Of a DNA stretch of 64,000 nucleotides, positions 12,202 to 24,860 are shown one piece after another. The position numbers were made by a program, and so were the translations under genes. Below the pieces are notes generated by a model, which was not told the origin of the DNA, made no database searches, and saw only the letters and a list, made by a program, of their open reading frames with translations. The stretch comes from Isoetes taiwanensis (taxonomy: Eukaryota > Streptophyta > Lycopodiopsida > Isoetales > Isoetaceae): assembly GCA_021234155.1 (NCBI GenBank), contig JAJEKV010000003.1:12643819-12707818 (forward strand). Direction: 5' to 3'. How positions within the stretch are numbered: the first letter of the stretch is position 1; each line of letters starts with the position of its first letter.

Positions 12202-13932
12202 TTACAGTGGATTTATTAGATGGCACTGCAGCTGACTACTTTCTCTGGTTGGAGGTACTGGGGACTTCAGTCTATCGCTGGAAATTTCAAACATGAGAAC
12301 TGTGCAGTTTGATTTGAGCACAAGCACCCACAAATTGTCAGATGGCCTCCACTTGTACTGCATTATTTGTATCCCATCCCTAATCCAGAACTTGAATTGT
12401 AGTGGCTGAGTGTGCCCAGTCAATTGATCCTTAGCCTCCAACAAAAACCCCTCCACAAATGATTTCCAATCTGCAAGCTCGTCCACCAAAAAGGCTATGG
12501 GATTAGGGTCAGTGCAGTTCTCAAACATATCCATTGCCATGTTCTCTCTTCTAAGCTTAGTAGAGAAGGTTCCAAAAAATGCATCTATATCATCATATGT
12601 GTGGCCTACCATCATAAATCCCACTTTCACAATCTTGAAAATCCCTATTGCTGTTAAGTATGACATTGCCCCAGGCATCCATCTGTTCTTGTTTTTTTTT
12701 CTCATCAGTTATCAAGCTGAACACAGAGTTCCTTCGGTCGTTGTTTTCCATGTATTAGAAACTCATCCCATATCCTCTTTGTATTTTTTGACACTTTTGA
12801 GGTCAGCTCTCTTATTTGCCTTTGATAGATGAGTGGCTGATCATCCATTAAAGCATAAAAAATAGGGGCTGACGGAGAGTATCTCCTCCCCTCTATAGTT
12901 CCTCTCTCAAGTATGGAATTTCAGGTCGTCCTTCTAAAGATCGAGCATAAAATGACCATAGATGCCAATGCCATGTCTGTGAGTTAAAGCCCCTGCCAAG
13001 CTTACTTTCATTTAACAAGCATTTTAACAATGCTTGAGCAGAGGATCTAACTTTGGCAAGAAAGTCTTGTATTGATCCATTTTATCACGAATCAAACACA
13101 GGTATCTATCAGGCTGCATTTGGTAAAATGTTCTCCATTGCCAATACAGCTACCTAGATGATATTTGGTCTGACTGGTGATCTGCAAATTGCTCTCTGAT
13201 TTCCATTCTTTCCTTCTTAATAGCGGTTGATGTAAGTGTATCCTTCAGTTAAATTGCTCTGGTTTTCAAAGTGCAAGCATTTCCATGAGCGAACTTTAGC
13301 TCCTCCCCTCACATTTTTCCAGTATCTATAGAAAGATATCTTCGGCATGCCAAGTATCCATCTTAATGCTCTCATATATACCTTTAGGCCCTTCAACTGA
13401 AATAGCAGTATCCCTGTCACATCATCATAACAGGAATTTTTAAACAGGGAGTATATGAATTAATCCTCTCCTTCTGGAGTTGGCCAATGTATTGAGACCT
13501 TATCTCAACCAGGTCTTCCACAATGTATTGTATAGTGCAATCAAGATTGTAACAGTCCCCTCCCCTAATCTCTTCCATATTTTCTTTGGTTGCAACCCTT
13601 CTTTTATCCCCTAGCACACACCTCACACCTCTGGGCCTTTTATAGGGTTGCCTTCTATGAAACATGTAGGGCCTCTTCTTTGTCTTCAATGGATACTCTT
13701 CATCTACCAAGTCTTCCACATGACCTCTGTCAGACCTTTGGGTATCTTCCTTGGTTGGAGCTTCCAATGCTTTGTCATCCTTGTCTATAATGTGTCTAAT
13801 TGGCCACCTTAGTTGGGCTTGAGACTCTAGCAGATTAAAGCATACAAAATGCCCTCTCTTACCTTCTTCCTCAGACTCTAGCAGATTAAAGCATACAAAA
13901 TGCCCTCTCTTACCTTCTTCCTCTCTGCTCAA
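12202..13932 (-). pseudogene. DUF7869 transposase-like gene, decayed
   Basis: Reading on the minus strand, the clearest part (about 12750-12560) gives ELCVQLDN, two stop codons (TGATGA), NKNR, then GIFKIVKVGFMMVGHTYDDID. The order QLDN..KNR..VGHTxxDID is the signature of the DUF7869 family, found in many TE-like plant and algal genes and thought to be transposase-derived. Further upstream pieces include MDQYKTFLPKLDPLL in a broken frame and a charged exon at 13932-13417. Stops and frameshifts are frequent, so the gene is dead. The first part of the 5' region contains a 51-bp tandem duplication. Confidence 0.6.
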
Positions 13933-14050
13933 TCTCTCTAGCCTTCTTACATCCTATTTCCCTCTCTTACCTTCTTCCTCTCTGCTCAATCTCTCTAGCC
14001 TTCTTACATCCTATTTTCCTCCCTGCTCTATCTCTCTAGCCTTCCTTCCC
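13822..14050. repeat. Local tandem duplications
   Basis: A 51-bp unit (GACTCTAGCAGATTAAAGCA...) occurs twice at 13822-13923. A second unit (CTCAATCTCTCTAGCCTTCT...) is then repeated up to about 14050. Confidence 0.8.
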
Positions 14051-14254
14051 TACCTACCTATCTTCCTCCTTGCTCTCTCTCAACACACTGCCAGTCTCTC
14101 TAGGCGCGCCAATGACTTGTGACTTGTTCCAGATCCTAGCATGCTCAAAATGCGCGGGATCTGTAGCCTTCTCTGCTTGTGTTAGTCCTTTCCCATCTAA
14201 GCCTATTCCAAAAAGCACATTCAAACCAAGCCCATACCAAAAAACATTCCGGCG

Positions 14255-14313
14255 GCCACGGAATCGAACCTCCCCGGGGTTGAACCCCCGTGCCAACCAC
14301 TGAGGGCGGCATC
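14255..14313 (-). repeat. tRNA-like SINE head
   Basis: The minus strand carries CTCAGTGGTTGGCA (A-box-like, 14304-14291) and GGTTCGATTCC (B-box-like, 14270-14260). The boxes are close together and no tRNA fold is evident, so this is a possible SINE head only. Confidence 0.35.
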
Positions 14314-15990
14314 GTTTGTGCTTTTAAACATCTTCCAATTCTTCATAGCACTTTAGTTCTTTAATCCCCATCCATACCATACAACTTCATGGCCGCTTTT
14401 GTAGCCCCTTGCCCAGACCCCCATTTGGAGGGAGACATTCCCAGCCCCATTCACCCCCAAATTTACCCACAGGGAGAACCGAGGGAGGGGCCGCCGCGAA
14501 AACGGCCCCGGTCAGATAACAAAGACAGGGGAGAAACCTCTTCCATGAGGAGGGAAGCCCGGGCGAAGGCCCAATCTACGAGATTGGCTCGGGAGATGGA
14601 TGAAGGCTGCTCAAGCTCGACACAGGCGCAGACGAGGGCCATGAAACAGCTGGAGGAACAGATCGAGAATAACAGAACCCGGATTGCAGGATTGACAGCA
14701 GAGATACAATCCTCAGCATCCCATGTGCTCAAAAAAGGCAGGGGTTAGCGGGGAAAGGCAACGGGTTACGTATTATGGAGACCCGCATGCAGAAGTAGAA
14801 GAAGGGCTGCCATTGGCCCACTTTGAGAGGCAAATGTGATAAGCGGTGGCCTTGCCGACTTGCGAGCTCGCTGTGGATTCCCTCCTCACCACCGTGGAGC
14901 TATGGCATGCGATGCTGTGGTGTGGAGCGGTGATACGCTGGCAACTATTTCCCGCCCGAAGCCCAAGTCGAGGGGTATGCCACCGATAATGAAACGCCCG
15001 AGCCATCGCCGAAGCCAACCCGAGGAAATGAGAACCCCGCAGTAGGGTCGAGACACAAGATCGAGGAGATCCGGGGAGCTCAAAGCAACCATTGCCCAAA
15101 GAAGGCAAATGGCCTCGTGCGTCCAGTCCATGAACACCGCGGCCTTCGCACAAAATGAGTTGGCCGCAAACAGAGATTCCAAACAGAGCTAGGCTCCGGA
15201 CTCGAGCGGCCAGAGGCCGCAACACGCCGACAGCCTGCCGCACGCGGTTCCGTGCCCCCACGTGTCCCAAAGTGCCAAACAGACAGGCGCCGCCACCTCC
15301 TCCATCTCGCACACCACACCGCCCTCCGGGAGCAGCCCCCACACACTCCAGCCAACAGCGCCACTGGGGACGGCTAATGTTGCCCCCTCGACTTCGAGGC
15401 AAGTGGAGGAGCGGCCGCCGACCGGCCATAATGTGGTGGTGCGTGGACTTTCGAGAGGAGGCAGGAGAAGATCTCACCAAAGCGCGTGTGATGAGATCCT
15501 ATCTCAATGGCATTCCCGATCAAGGTACAAATTGCTAGAGCGAGCCGCCTTTGGGGCTCGGGCCAAGACGAATCGCCGCAAGTGGTTGTCACCTTCCGCG
15601 GTGGCGGCGCACATGCGAGTACTGAGGCCATCCCGGCGAGTAGACAATCAAGAGGACCAAGCCGTATGTTGACCAGATCTCACTCGATGCAACAGAGTCC
15701 CGGCGGCAGCCGGTGGCCTGTGTCGTGGACGTCCGTCGTAGAGGGGGCGGCGTGCCTTTGTCCCGGCAAGCAGCATTTTGAGGCCGGGCGCTGGCTGAGG
15801 TAGCCGGTGTAATGCGCCGCCGCCGCCACTCGCTGGCGCCGCTGCTGCTGCTGCGGCCGGTACCCCTACTGCACCTCCTGCTCCCGCCGCTCCGACTGCT
15901 GCTCAGGCGCCGCACACTGCTCCCCCTGCAACCGGGACAGATCATCGAGCGTCCACATCGAATGCCAGCAAATAGGAACTGTGCCTCCGG

Positions 15991-16640
15991 ATGGTGTCTT
16001 GGAACTGTCGGGGCTTCCCCTGGCAGAAAGGCGAGAGTCTCAACTCTATTGCACCGGATATGGATCTCATTTTCCTCATGGAAACATGGGAGCATGCAGG
16101 GCACAGACTGCCAGACCTCCCAGGCTATCTGCATTTCTCGGTGTTCAATGAGTGCACAGGCAAGCGAGGGCATGGCGGGGTTGCCTGCTACTACCGTGCA
16201 ACCTTGAGGCACTCAGTCTCGTTGCACAAAACAGACAGGTACAATCGCTACTTGTGGGTGCGCGTGCAGCATGACAGTGGCGACACTCTCCTCATAGCAG
16301 CATGCTACTTTCCACATGCCGAGAGCAACTTTTATAACACTCATTCAGATGTGGATCGATTGGAGCCTTATGTCGATCTATATGATGACATACAAAGAGC
16401 ACAAACAAATAGGCGGGGTTATGTTGCTTGGCGACTTTAATGCACGACAGAGCCGAAAGGTTCCAAAAATTTGAGCCCCTGGCAGAGGACGTCTTGCAGC
16501 TGAACCCCGCAGAGGTGGCTTGGTCAAGGATATCAGATGACAGCCATATTTCGCGCTATGGCAGGCAGTTGCTGTTGCTGGGTAGTATCTTTGACCTGGT
16601 TATCTGTAATGGGTTGGTGCAATGGCCGTCTTCCAAATTT
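15991..16640 (+). pseudogene. LINE APE-type endonuclease domain
   Basis: The frame 15991-16440 starts with SWNCRGF (Asn of the active site), continues with FLMETWEHAG (catalytic Glu), a glycine-rich GHGGVACYYR block and LLIAACYFPHAE. At its end the conserved LLGDFNAR motif is split by a frameshift near 16430, so the Asp/Asn appear only in the next frame. The domain nicks the target DNA to prime reverse transcription. The 3' part of the domain (SDH motif) is not clearly readable. Confidence 0.75.
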
Positions 16641-17459
16641 TGACTTGTAGACGGGGAGAACCAAGGGGCGGCTCCAAAGTGGTGGATTATCTGGCTGGTT
16701 GAGGAACGGGGTCCGCACTGTTACTCATTTTTCCATCGGACACGGAACACTTTCGGGACGAGGAAGTAGACTCCCACCACCGCCCCCTGCTCATGCATCT
16801 CCAATGGGAAGCTCCCCGTGCACCCTCTTGCCTCAACACACCGGGTGCCCCACCGCGCTGGACTACTGACCGTCGCGGGGGACCTATGCCCGGTTGCTTG
16901 AGCATGATCTCAAGGGATCGCGCAACTCCCCACACTTCAAGAACAATCCACCGACTCACTCACGCTTCGACGGGCGCAAAGATGCTTTGGAAGAGGCCGC
17001 CACGGCAAGCCTCGTGCACCACCACCTTCCCCAGAACCGATGGTTTGATGATGAGTGTCGGGGAGCTCAAACGCACACTCCGGCAAGTCAAGCGATCCCA
17101 TCTCTCGCCCACAAAGCCGCCACAATACCGTTCCTTTCTCAAGAACAAGAAGGCCGGATACCTCGCAGAGCATCAAAGAATGATGTTTGGTCTCCGACCG
17201 GCACCCCAGACATTCGGAGAAGGGTCTTGAGCAAGCTGCCGCGATTACGGGAACATCACCTCGGGCAATGGGTACAAGACTTTTAAATGTAGCCAGATGA
17301 CCCGCTCGGGGCGGGGCACCAGATCCCTCCACAGATAGGCATGGCTCGGTTATCACAGAGGGGATGTCATCATGGGCCTCAAAGCCCTACCTAGCTAATG
17401 GGAAGGCGGCCCGATTTAGATGGCATGCAAAAGTGAGCTTCAAATGGGTTGGGCCTCCA

Positions 17460-18503
17460 CCGGTGCCTGTTCTCACGGCATTGTTCAATAAAGCATTGCG
17501 AGAAGGCTTCCCTAACGCCAATGGACCACTAGTAGAGTGGTGCCCATATACAAAGCGGGGGACCCTCAATGTCCGGCCAACTACCGCACTATTATGGTCA
17601 GCTCTCTCTTTTGCAAAACCGGGGCATCCTTGAGCGGCGGCCGACAATATGGGCGGGAGGAAACGGAGGTGCGAAGCTCTTACACGAGGCGGGTTTTTTC
17701 GCCCGGACATTCCACCATTGATCATATCTTCACTCTGCGCACATTGATTGAAGATAGCAGGAATCGCCCGCGAACCTCGCATGTTGTTTCGTGGATTTTG
17801 CAAAGGCATTCGACCACGATTACCCGCAATAAGCTATGGGACGGTTGCGGCAACCGGGACCCCCGGACTTGCGAGAATGCAATTATATAGGCTGTACGAG
17901 GCATGCTCAGGCCGTATCACATCAGCAGCACAGCCGGTGACCAGTAGCATTGGAGTGCGTCAGGGTTGCCCCCTCTCCCCCACACTCTTTGGCCTGTACA
18001 TTGATCAGTTGGAAGATTGGCTCTCTGAGCATGGAGGTGCGGGCGCACATATCATGCATCACACAATCCGGCAACTCATATATGCTGACGATGTCAACCT
18101 CATGGCCTATACTCCAGAGGACATGCAACGTCACCTGGATGCTCTTGACACTTTTTGCCAATTCACTGGCATGCAAGTTAACTTGGCCAAAACTAGGGTG
18201 CTGCTAGTTGCATCATCCCGTCAGCCAAGGCTTCCCACATTCACTTACCAGGGGCAAGAGGTAGAGGTGGCTCCGACCTACAAGTACTTGGGGATTGAGT
18301 TCTCAACTACCACCCATTGGGATGCGGCTATCAGGTTGCGGGTCACTGCGGGTTGGAAAGCACTATATGCCATGCAGAACAACAGCCACAAGGCGAGTTG
18401 TATGCACAGGGTCACCAGTCACATTTGTTTCGGGCCTTGGTTGAGCCGGCCCTTTTGTATGGGGCAGAAGTTTGGGGTCCAAAGTGATATCCCTCAACAC
18501 TGA
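17460..18503 (+). pseudogene. LINE reverse transcriptase domain
   Basis: Pieces in several frames follow the RT order: VPIYKAGDP..NYRTIMVSSLF, then FSPGHSTIDHIFTLR, then FVDFAKAFDH (catalytic Asp). The open frame 17748-18503 follows with IGVRQGCPLSPTLFGLYID, the catalytic LIYADDVNLMA box and YKYLGIEFS. The YADD box and DFAKAFD motif are intact, but the frameshifts between them inactivate the protein. Confidence 0.85.
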
Positions 18504-19454
18504 ATGACCTCGAAGCAGTGTGCGTAAGGCCTTCTTGGCACAGGCCACGGGGGTGAAGTCCACGCCTCGCACTGCATCCTACTCGTGAGACGAGATTTCT
18601 ACCCTTCAACGGGTCGCATTGGAACGCCATATCGCTTACTTCCAAAAGGTGGTCGCTATGGCTGATACACGCTTGCCCGCCTTTGCTTTGGCCACGGCAA
18701 TGGGTCCCCAAACCGCTGAAATCCTCTTTGGAAAGACAAGCGTGCTCGATGGTTCTCACGCCGGGTGTGCAGGCAAACGATGTGTCCGGTCGACAAAGAA
18801 AGATCGCGAGGCACTTAAACTATACCTTGATGCTACTTTCCTTCGCAGTCGTGGGATGCAGAGGCTCGACACATGTTAAGTCGGCACACTATCGCCAGCA
18901 AGTCAATCCTAGGCTCACAAGAGGCCCACACCATTACTTGTACACCCGGCTACCCATGAAGAAACGCAGGCTTATAGCTTCCATTCAAGACGGGGCACAT
19001 CGCCCGCATTGAAACAGGCGTTGGGCTCGTGAAGCACGGAGCAAAGGCTTTGCCGTTTGCCACCGGTAGCGATTGAGGATGTCATGCCCTCCGGACACGC
19101 CCAAAGATTTGCCCATATCCGAGAGCGATATGTTCGATTACTAGTGCACGGCCCCACCGTTGCATCGCTTATTGGCTACGGCGTCGGTGGGTTTGTTGGG
19201 GTCATACCTCCGGGAGGTTATGGATGCACGGACTTCGTTTGTGTCCCACGGGGCCGGTATTGAACCGTCCTATGCAATTGTATGCGGTGTGCCCGCCAGG
19301 CTTATTATTGCTAAGGTTTTTCCTCGAAAACCCTTCCGGGGGGGTTTTAATCCTCGTCGAATATGCTTGCTGCTCTCTTTGTTGTTTGGGTCCCATAGGC
19401 CAATTGGTCTCCGTGGACGCTAAAAACCTATTCTATTCTATTCTATTCTATTCT

Positions 19455-20279
19455 TAAAAAATTGTCACACTTAGAAACAAGAAATTGAGAAATCAAGAAG
19501 ATGCTAATTAAAAAAACAGCCATCTTAATCTATACAAAAAATATTAACATTCTCCGCTTACATGACAGCAGATTGGTCGACAGATTGGAACATCTCAGCT
19601 GGCGCCTGGGAAATTGAGGCCGAGGTCTTCCAGTCTAGTTGCAGATATGGCTTGACAAGAAAGTGGGGTTTATTTAATGTATTCTCCAAATCCCATGATT
19701 GCTTTTTTTTTTTTATGTAACCCTTTTTCTTACAAACTTCCAATTTTATAATTTTTCGAGCAACTTACTATCCCCTAATACTATTTCTAGTCCCACAAAT
19801 CCCTATTCCCGACTTGGGTGCTCCCTTGCAAAGATCAAACTAAACATGGAGGGTTCATGTTCAAGCCGATCGACTAGGTATATTTCCAAGACCTAGGTTT
19901 GCTATTTTCAGATAGCTCAGTTAAGAAACTCTGTTTGAATGGACCGTTCCTAGTAATACAGGACCCCAAGTAATGAAAGGTCTTTAAGATTGCGAGTCCC
20001 ACTGGTAGCCTTCTGATAAAAAATCATCAAGATAAAAAAAACCATGGAATTCTTCACATTTTCCGAATAAGAACCATGTTTTTTGCTTAATGCTCCCCAT
20101 TAGCTTGAATTATGTAGTAAAATTACCTTTTCTATCCAGAATTAAAAAGAATGAAAGAATTGCAGAATATGAATCCTAAACCCACTTATATTCCTTTCAA
20201 TTCCTGCTTAGTGGAACCTAGTTAATGATGTCATCCCTATGTCCTTTTGCGTCATGCCTTGGTTGACGTACCTGCACAC
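19455..20279. other. No gene recognised
   Basis: AT-rich DNA with short chance frames only. Confidence 0.45.
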
Positions 20280-20720
20280 CCTAAACCCTCTCCTTGCACT
20301 TCTCAAGTGCATTCTCGACTTGCAAGTCAATAATGTCTCACCTAGCCAGCTCGACATCTGCACTGCACTTCTCGAATCCATTTTGGAATGGCTCGTCTAG
20401 CCAGTAGAACGCACTTCCCCTGCATTCTCGACTCGCGAGTCGAGAATGGCTCGCACAGCCAGTAGAACATACTCTTTTGTTGCATTCTTGACTCGCGTCC
20501 AGCCGGCAAAACACAATCTCCCTGCATTCTCGACTGGCTCACCCAGCCAACATAACACACTCTCCTTGCATTCTCGATTCATGAGTCGAGAATCGTTCGC
20601 CCAGCCAGTAGAACACTCTCTCCTTGCATTCTTGACTCGCGAGTCGAGAATGGCTCCTCCAGCTAGCAGAATACAATCTCCCTCCATTCTCGACTCGAGT
20701 CGAGAATGTGGCCATTCAGA
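20280..20720. repeat. Left palindrome array of copy A
   Basis: Units of about 60-70 bp share a centre GCATTCTCGACTCGCGAGTC, whose core is a perfect palindrome, followed by GAGAATGGCTCG and CAGCCAGTAGAACA. Some units have lost one half of the palindrome. Such subterminal arrays bind transposase in several plant DNA transposons; that role is inferred here. Confidence 0.75.
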
Positions 20721-21288
20721 CTGGATCCCTCTGCTTCAGAACTTAAGAGAGGCTCAGTTTTGGTGGTCGCATACTCGAGGAGTCCAAAATGCCTCGATCG
20801 TCTTCTATTCTCGACTCGCTCTAAACTGGATCCCTCTACTCCAGGACTAGGAGGAGAGAGGCTCAATTTGGGTATAAGCATTCTTTAATTGCACGTCGAG
20901 AATTCTTTAATAATTCCTTCAATTCCATTCTCAACTCTCGAGTCGCTAGTGCCTCTACCTAGTTTGAGACACTCTTTTTCGACCTGCCCCTTCGAATTTT
21001 TGAAGGGAAGAGGTCTAGTCTGGATAGAGGCATCCGCAATTAGGGACTCAGGAATGCATCTACTCATCTAATCTATTCATCTAAAACCCTCTATAGACTT
21101 ACAGCTGTTCGATAGTCTTGTCAATTACTTGTTCCCTTGCTCAGCATCTCTCAATGCAGATAGTCTATCGATGCTAAAGTATGCTCAATAAGGAAATAAA
21201 CAACAGAACAAGAATTCAACAGCTTCTGTCTATTCAGCTCTATTCCAGTCTAGAACTAGCATTCTAAGCATTCAAACATTTACAACAC

Positions 21289-21561
21289 CTAGAAACTGAA
21301 GGAAGGCACAATGAGAACACTCATCTCACATCGCAAATAGTCCTCGGACCATTGAACCCCAGATCCGGCCGTCTCTTCAAGTGCATTTGCTTCCGCCGTC
21401 GATTTGAACAATAAGGCATCAGGCTGAATGACTTGAATCGGCGTGATTATTATGTATCCTTTCTCCATGGCTATGCAGTGAAGAAGGCATGTGGGCTCAA
21501 TCTCATCGCCCACTGCTATCTTGCTTCCACGGCCATCGAGCAAATCATCTGAACATATCAC
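21289..21561 (-). CDS. Small open frame conserved in both element copies
   Basis: This 90-codon frame (DDLLDGRGSKIAVGDEIEP...CLLHCIAMEKGYIIIT) is kept open in the second copy (48474-48202) with one substitution. It may be an exon of an element gene on the minus strand. No family is recognised, and near-identity of the copies means conservation is weak evidence. Confidence 0.3.
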   Translation of the reverse strand: MICSDDLLDGRGSKIAVGDEIEPTCLLHCIAMEKGYIIITPIQVIQPDALLFKSTAEANALEETAGSGVQWSEDYLRCEMSVLIVPSFSF

Positions 21562-22287
21562 GATCTTGTGTAAAAAACAACCTAATCCAAATGCACAAAT
21601 GCAAGCTCAAAGCCTGAATCATGCACAAATGCAAGCTCACGATGGTTGTATGCCATTTGAAGCGCCCATGCCTGCTGTCAATTGAAGGTCCAACAAGAGT
21701 CGAATGTGCTCCTGCTTCGGTCGAACTAAGGCCCATTCTCACTTCAATGGTTTGAAATGTGCGTTTAGGCGGGCTAAGGATGCACATGCTATATGCGGCA
21801 ATCTCTCATGTGCATTCAATGATTGCACGATGTCTTTTTGAAATTCAAGATGACTTTCTTTGTGTGCAATCCTCAGCTCACAAGATCCTCGCAGCGGAAG
21901 AGCACTTTAGGCATTGCAACTTCTAGCACCAAGCATCGGTGCCAGAGTGTGTTGACTCCATCAAATAAGCGCTCTGCCGAAAAGGATTGCTCGTCGGCCA
22001 GCACAAAGAAGAGAAGGCTTACAAAGCCAGGTAATTTCTCAACTGCATTGTCTTTCTAGAACACCTCCAATTAACTTCTGTTTTTTATCAGGTTTTTCGG
22101 CTGAGGACCTCGTAATTATAGGGCGAACCCTTTTCTTCATCATAGAAGTGTTGCAGACACAAAAGCTTGAGACACTGCTAGATTGTTGGTGGTATGTGGA
22201 AGTGACAGTATCCGAAAAAGAGAAAGATTTTTTCTCCTGGTTCAGGGTTAAGAAGAGTTCCAGAACAAGTACAAGAAGGCCGGGGTT

Positions 22288-22978
22288 GTGTTGTCCATCA
22301 TGGCTCTAAGTGACCAGCATCTGACCTTATACATTGAAGATGTCCTGAGGGGCAAGTTCTATCACACCAAACAATTATCGATGCTGAATTACTCCTCTTC
22401 TTTCATGAGCAAGGACAAGGAAATGGACAAGAAGGCTGCGCCTGCAAATTGCCAGAATCTGGGATGGAAAGACCTAGAAAACATGAAAGAAGAGGACACT
22501 CTAACTTCTAGGGAGCTAGGCACGAAAATCTCCATGATGTGAGAAAAGCTCTTCAACACTGAGATGTTCACATCCAATGTGTTGAAGATTATAATGCACT
22601 CTGCGGTCAACAAAGAAAAGGTTGAAAAAGTTGCATGTTGAGGACAAGAATCAGAGTGAAACAGAGGATGATGAGTCAGAGAAGGATAAGGAGGACATTG
22701 ATGACTCCCAATTTCTAGACCCAAATGAGCAAATGAGGCTGATGCAGAGGGGCGCTCAAAAAATGGAAAGACTGGCCCAGTACTATCCGTTGGGGATCGG
22801 TCACAAAATGAAGACTGATATAAGAAGACTCAAGGTATGCACTGGCAACGGCATCTTGTTTAATCACAAAGAGTTCAATCCAACCCATATGCTGGAGATC
22901 CTGAACTTAATGGTACGCCATCCTGTGTTAGATCCGATGCCAGTCAACGTGATTCCTTTCAACAAAAAAAACCTGTGA
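22288..22978 (+). pseudogene. Exons of the element's plus-strand gene (truncated copy)
   Basis: Frames at 22288-22542 and 22622-22978 encode LYIEDVLRGKFYHTKQLS and, after a break, an acidic stretch followed by RLMQRGAQKMERLAQYYPLGIGHKMK and LDPMPVNVIPFNKKNL. Downstream, ELNSKDVRFWVVDGQYLVRLAQ is readable in another frame. The same pieces precede the transposase-like frame in copy B (49224-49914), so they are probably its N-terminal exons. Here the catalytic part has been deleted. Confidence 0.5.
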
Positions 22979-23227
22979 ATTATTCAGTTGGAGCATGGAA
23001 GAGGAACTGAATAGTAAAGACGTCAGGTTCTGGGTTGTGGATGGCCAGTATTTGGTGAGACTAGCACAGGTGTTGTAGACAGAAAGCAGTATTTGGAGCA
23101 GTATGGAAAGCAGGAGTGCAACATGTTGTCAGCAGACACTCCACCCATTGAGCTAGCTAGCATCAGTCACTGCCAGAATACCATTGCTGTAAGTGCAAGC
23201 TATGTCAGGTACTGTATATCACCATCT

Positions 23228-23580
23228 TGTACAGTCCTCATGTCTAGCCCTTTGTAACCTAGAAGGCACTTTCTCGACTCGCGGGTTGAGAAAGTCCTCA
23301 ATGTTCAGTCTTCTCTAACCCAGAGGGCACATGCTCGACTCACGAGTGGAGTAAGTCCTCAACGTCCAGTCTTCTCTAATCCAGAGGGCACTTTCTCGAC
23401 TCTCGAGTCGAGAAAGTCATCATGTCTAGTCCTTTGTAACCCAGAGGGCACATTTTCGACTTGCAAGTCGAGAAAGTCCTCGATGTCCAGTCTTCTCTAA
23501 CCCAGAGGGCAATTTCTCGACTCATGAGTCGAGAAAATCCTTGGGATCTCAAAATGGCCTCATAAGAGCCATTCCACGTC
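23228..23580. repeat. Right palindrome array and terminus of copy A
   Basis: Five units of about 61 bp repeat CAGAGGGCACTTTCTCGACTC, the other half of the palindrome (GAGTCGAGAAAGTCCTC) and CCAGTCTTCTCTAACC. The flanking words differ from the left array but the palindromic centre is the same. The terminus at 23541-23580 is the inverse of the copy B left end. Confidence 0.75.
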
Positions 23581-24570
23581 AGATTTCTTATTCTTCTCCC
23601 CAATGCCATGTAGATTACCTACCCTTCATAATTATAGATTCTCACGGATTTCGAGAGATTGCGCATTTATTGTCCCATTTTCACATATTAGAAACAAATA
23701 AAAAATATTTATGGCATTAAACCATCGTGGCTATGACTAATAATGATGGCTTATTGACATTCACGAGGCAAAGGAATTTGAATATAAAAAAGTGATGGTT
23801 GATGTTGAAAGGAGGGCGCTGATGATATCCATTCCTCATTGAGAATGAAACAAGCTTGAGATGCTCTATCGGACTTGTTCCCATATATATAGCGAATACA
23901 TCTCAAAGAACAAGATGCAAAGAGGTTTGTGGAAGCCCCTAACAAAATCATTTAAGCTCATATGGGGTGCATGCACCTCCTAGGGCGCATGCACTTGGTT
24001 TTGTTAGAAATGGGACAATTATGAAGTGGACAAGGCATGGAAAAATCCCATAAGCATCCAAGGTAGCTTTTTTCGTAGAAGCACTGAAAGGGGTGGAGGA
24101 AAAATAGTCACCATCCCTCTTAGATATATGACAGAATGGAGATATGATTAATAGCCATGCCAAAATAACTTATTGTGTTGAAGAGGAGGAGATCACTGGA
24201 ATAGCATCGATCAAAGAAGTACCCCTTTAAGGAAGGGGAAATGTCCGTGAAGATGCTAATTAATGACATTATACTTTGCAATGCAAAGGGTTTATACATT
24301 CTTGAAGTACAAAGGTTATGGTGTTTGTGTTTAGATACCTCTAATACAAGAAGTCTTTGACTACTTTTCACAATAGATTCCTGTAAAAATCTATTGCTAT
24401 TTAAATTATAGCAAAAATGAGTCTTGAAACTCTTTAAGTAGTAGAAGAACTCTTTGACTAGTTATCCATTTGATGACCATTTTTAAGAAAATATGATATG
24501 TGACATTCTTATATGTAAACATTCATAAAATTTATAAACATTGAAGGTCAAAGCCATTCTTGTTTAAAGA
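23581..24570. other. No gene recognised
   Basis: AT-rich sequence; no domain, terminal repeat or RNA gene seen. Confidence 0.45.
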
Positions 24571-24638
24571 GGATCATATGATGCGAAATCTTCATGCGGA
24601 GAAGTAATTGCATATAAGAAATTCGCCTCGTGTGATCC
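24571..24638. repeat. 68-bp hairpin repeat, copy 1
   Basis: It begins GGATCATATGATGCGAAAT and ends ATTCGCCTCGTGTGATCC, so the ends pair as an inverted repeat. This is the most diverged member of the family described at 24793. Confidence 0.6.
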
Positions 24639-24792
24639 TTGCGTAAAAAAGTAAATAGAAACACTATTGAGCTTACAACTTAGCGTAAACAAATAGTATT
24701 TTAATAAACCAACAATTTACATACTAACACTTCACTTTAAATAAGATATTTCTTTTTTTCCTTTTACTTGAAAGCTATTTTTTTTTCAAGAT

Positions 24793-24860
24793 GGATCACA
24801 CCAAGCGAATAATACATATGCAAAAAAAAAGGGACACACTAAATGCGCATGGTGTGATCC
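24793..24860. repeat. 68-bp hairpin repeat, copy 2
   Basis: The ends GGATCACACCAAGCGAAT and the near complement GCGCATGGTGTGATCC form an 18-bp inverted repeat around a 32-nt A-rich loop. Copies 2, 3 and 4 also share about 110 bp of following sequence (CACTTTCTTATTTG.TGTCA), giving a period of about 180 bp. Confidence 0.8.

Larger units (their letters stand above)
14389..19454 (+). mobile_element. LINE (non-LTR retrotransposon) with (TTCTA)n tail
   Basis: The order of parts is a basic ORF1-like region (14389-15800, broken), an APE-type endonuclease (15991-16460), a reverse transcriptase (about 17460-18500), a C-terminal region, and a short tandem tail of TTCTA units (19428-19454). The region is much more GC-rich than its surroundings. 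At least six frame changes are needed to follow the proteins, so the copy is inactive. The absence of poly(A) and the pentanucleotide tail separate it from L1-type LINEs; I cannot assign a clade. A second copy with the same tail lies on the minus strand at 57874. Confidence 0.8.
20568..23227. repeat. 2.66-kb segment repeated at 47483-50163
   Basis: The two segments are collinear and nearly identical. The largest difference I see is a 23-bp block present only in the second copy near 48622 (TGACCTCTGAGGCTTCATG..). The copies are in the same orientation, 26.9 kb apart. Confidence 0.95.
20280..23580. mobile_element. Copy A: deletion derivative of palindrome-ended TIR element
   Basis: The copy has a left array of palindromic units (20280-20720) and a body of about 2.5 kb that is almost identical to 47625-50163. 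A right array of five 61-bp units (23228-23540) follows, and then an end sequence (23541-23580). That end is the inverse of the left end of copy B: TTGGGATCTCAAAATGGCC at 23541-23559 matches GGCCATTTTGAGACCCCAA at 47452-47470 with one mismatch, and ATTCCACGTC at 23571 matches GACGTGGAAT at 47424. Compared with copy B, everything after 23227 (the transposase-like gene and the Ulp1 gene) is missing. This is the usual form of a non-autonomous derivative. Confidence 0.65.
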
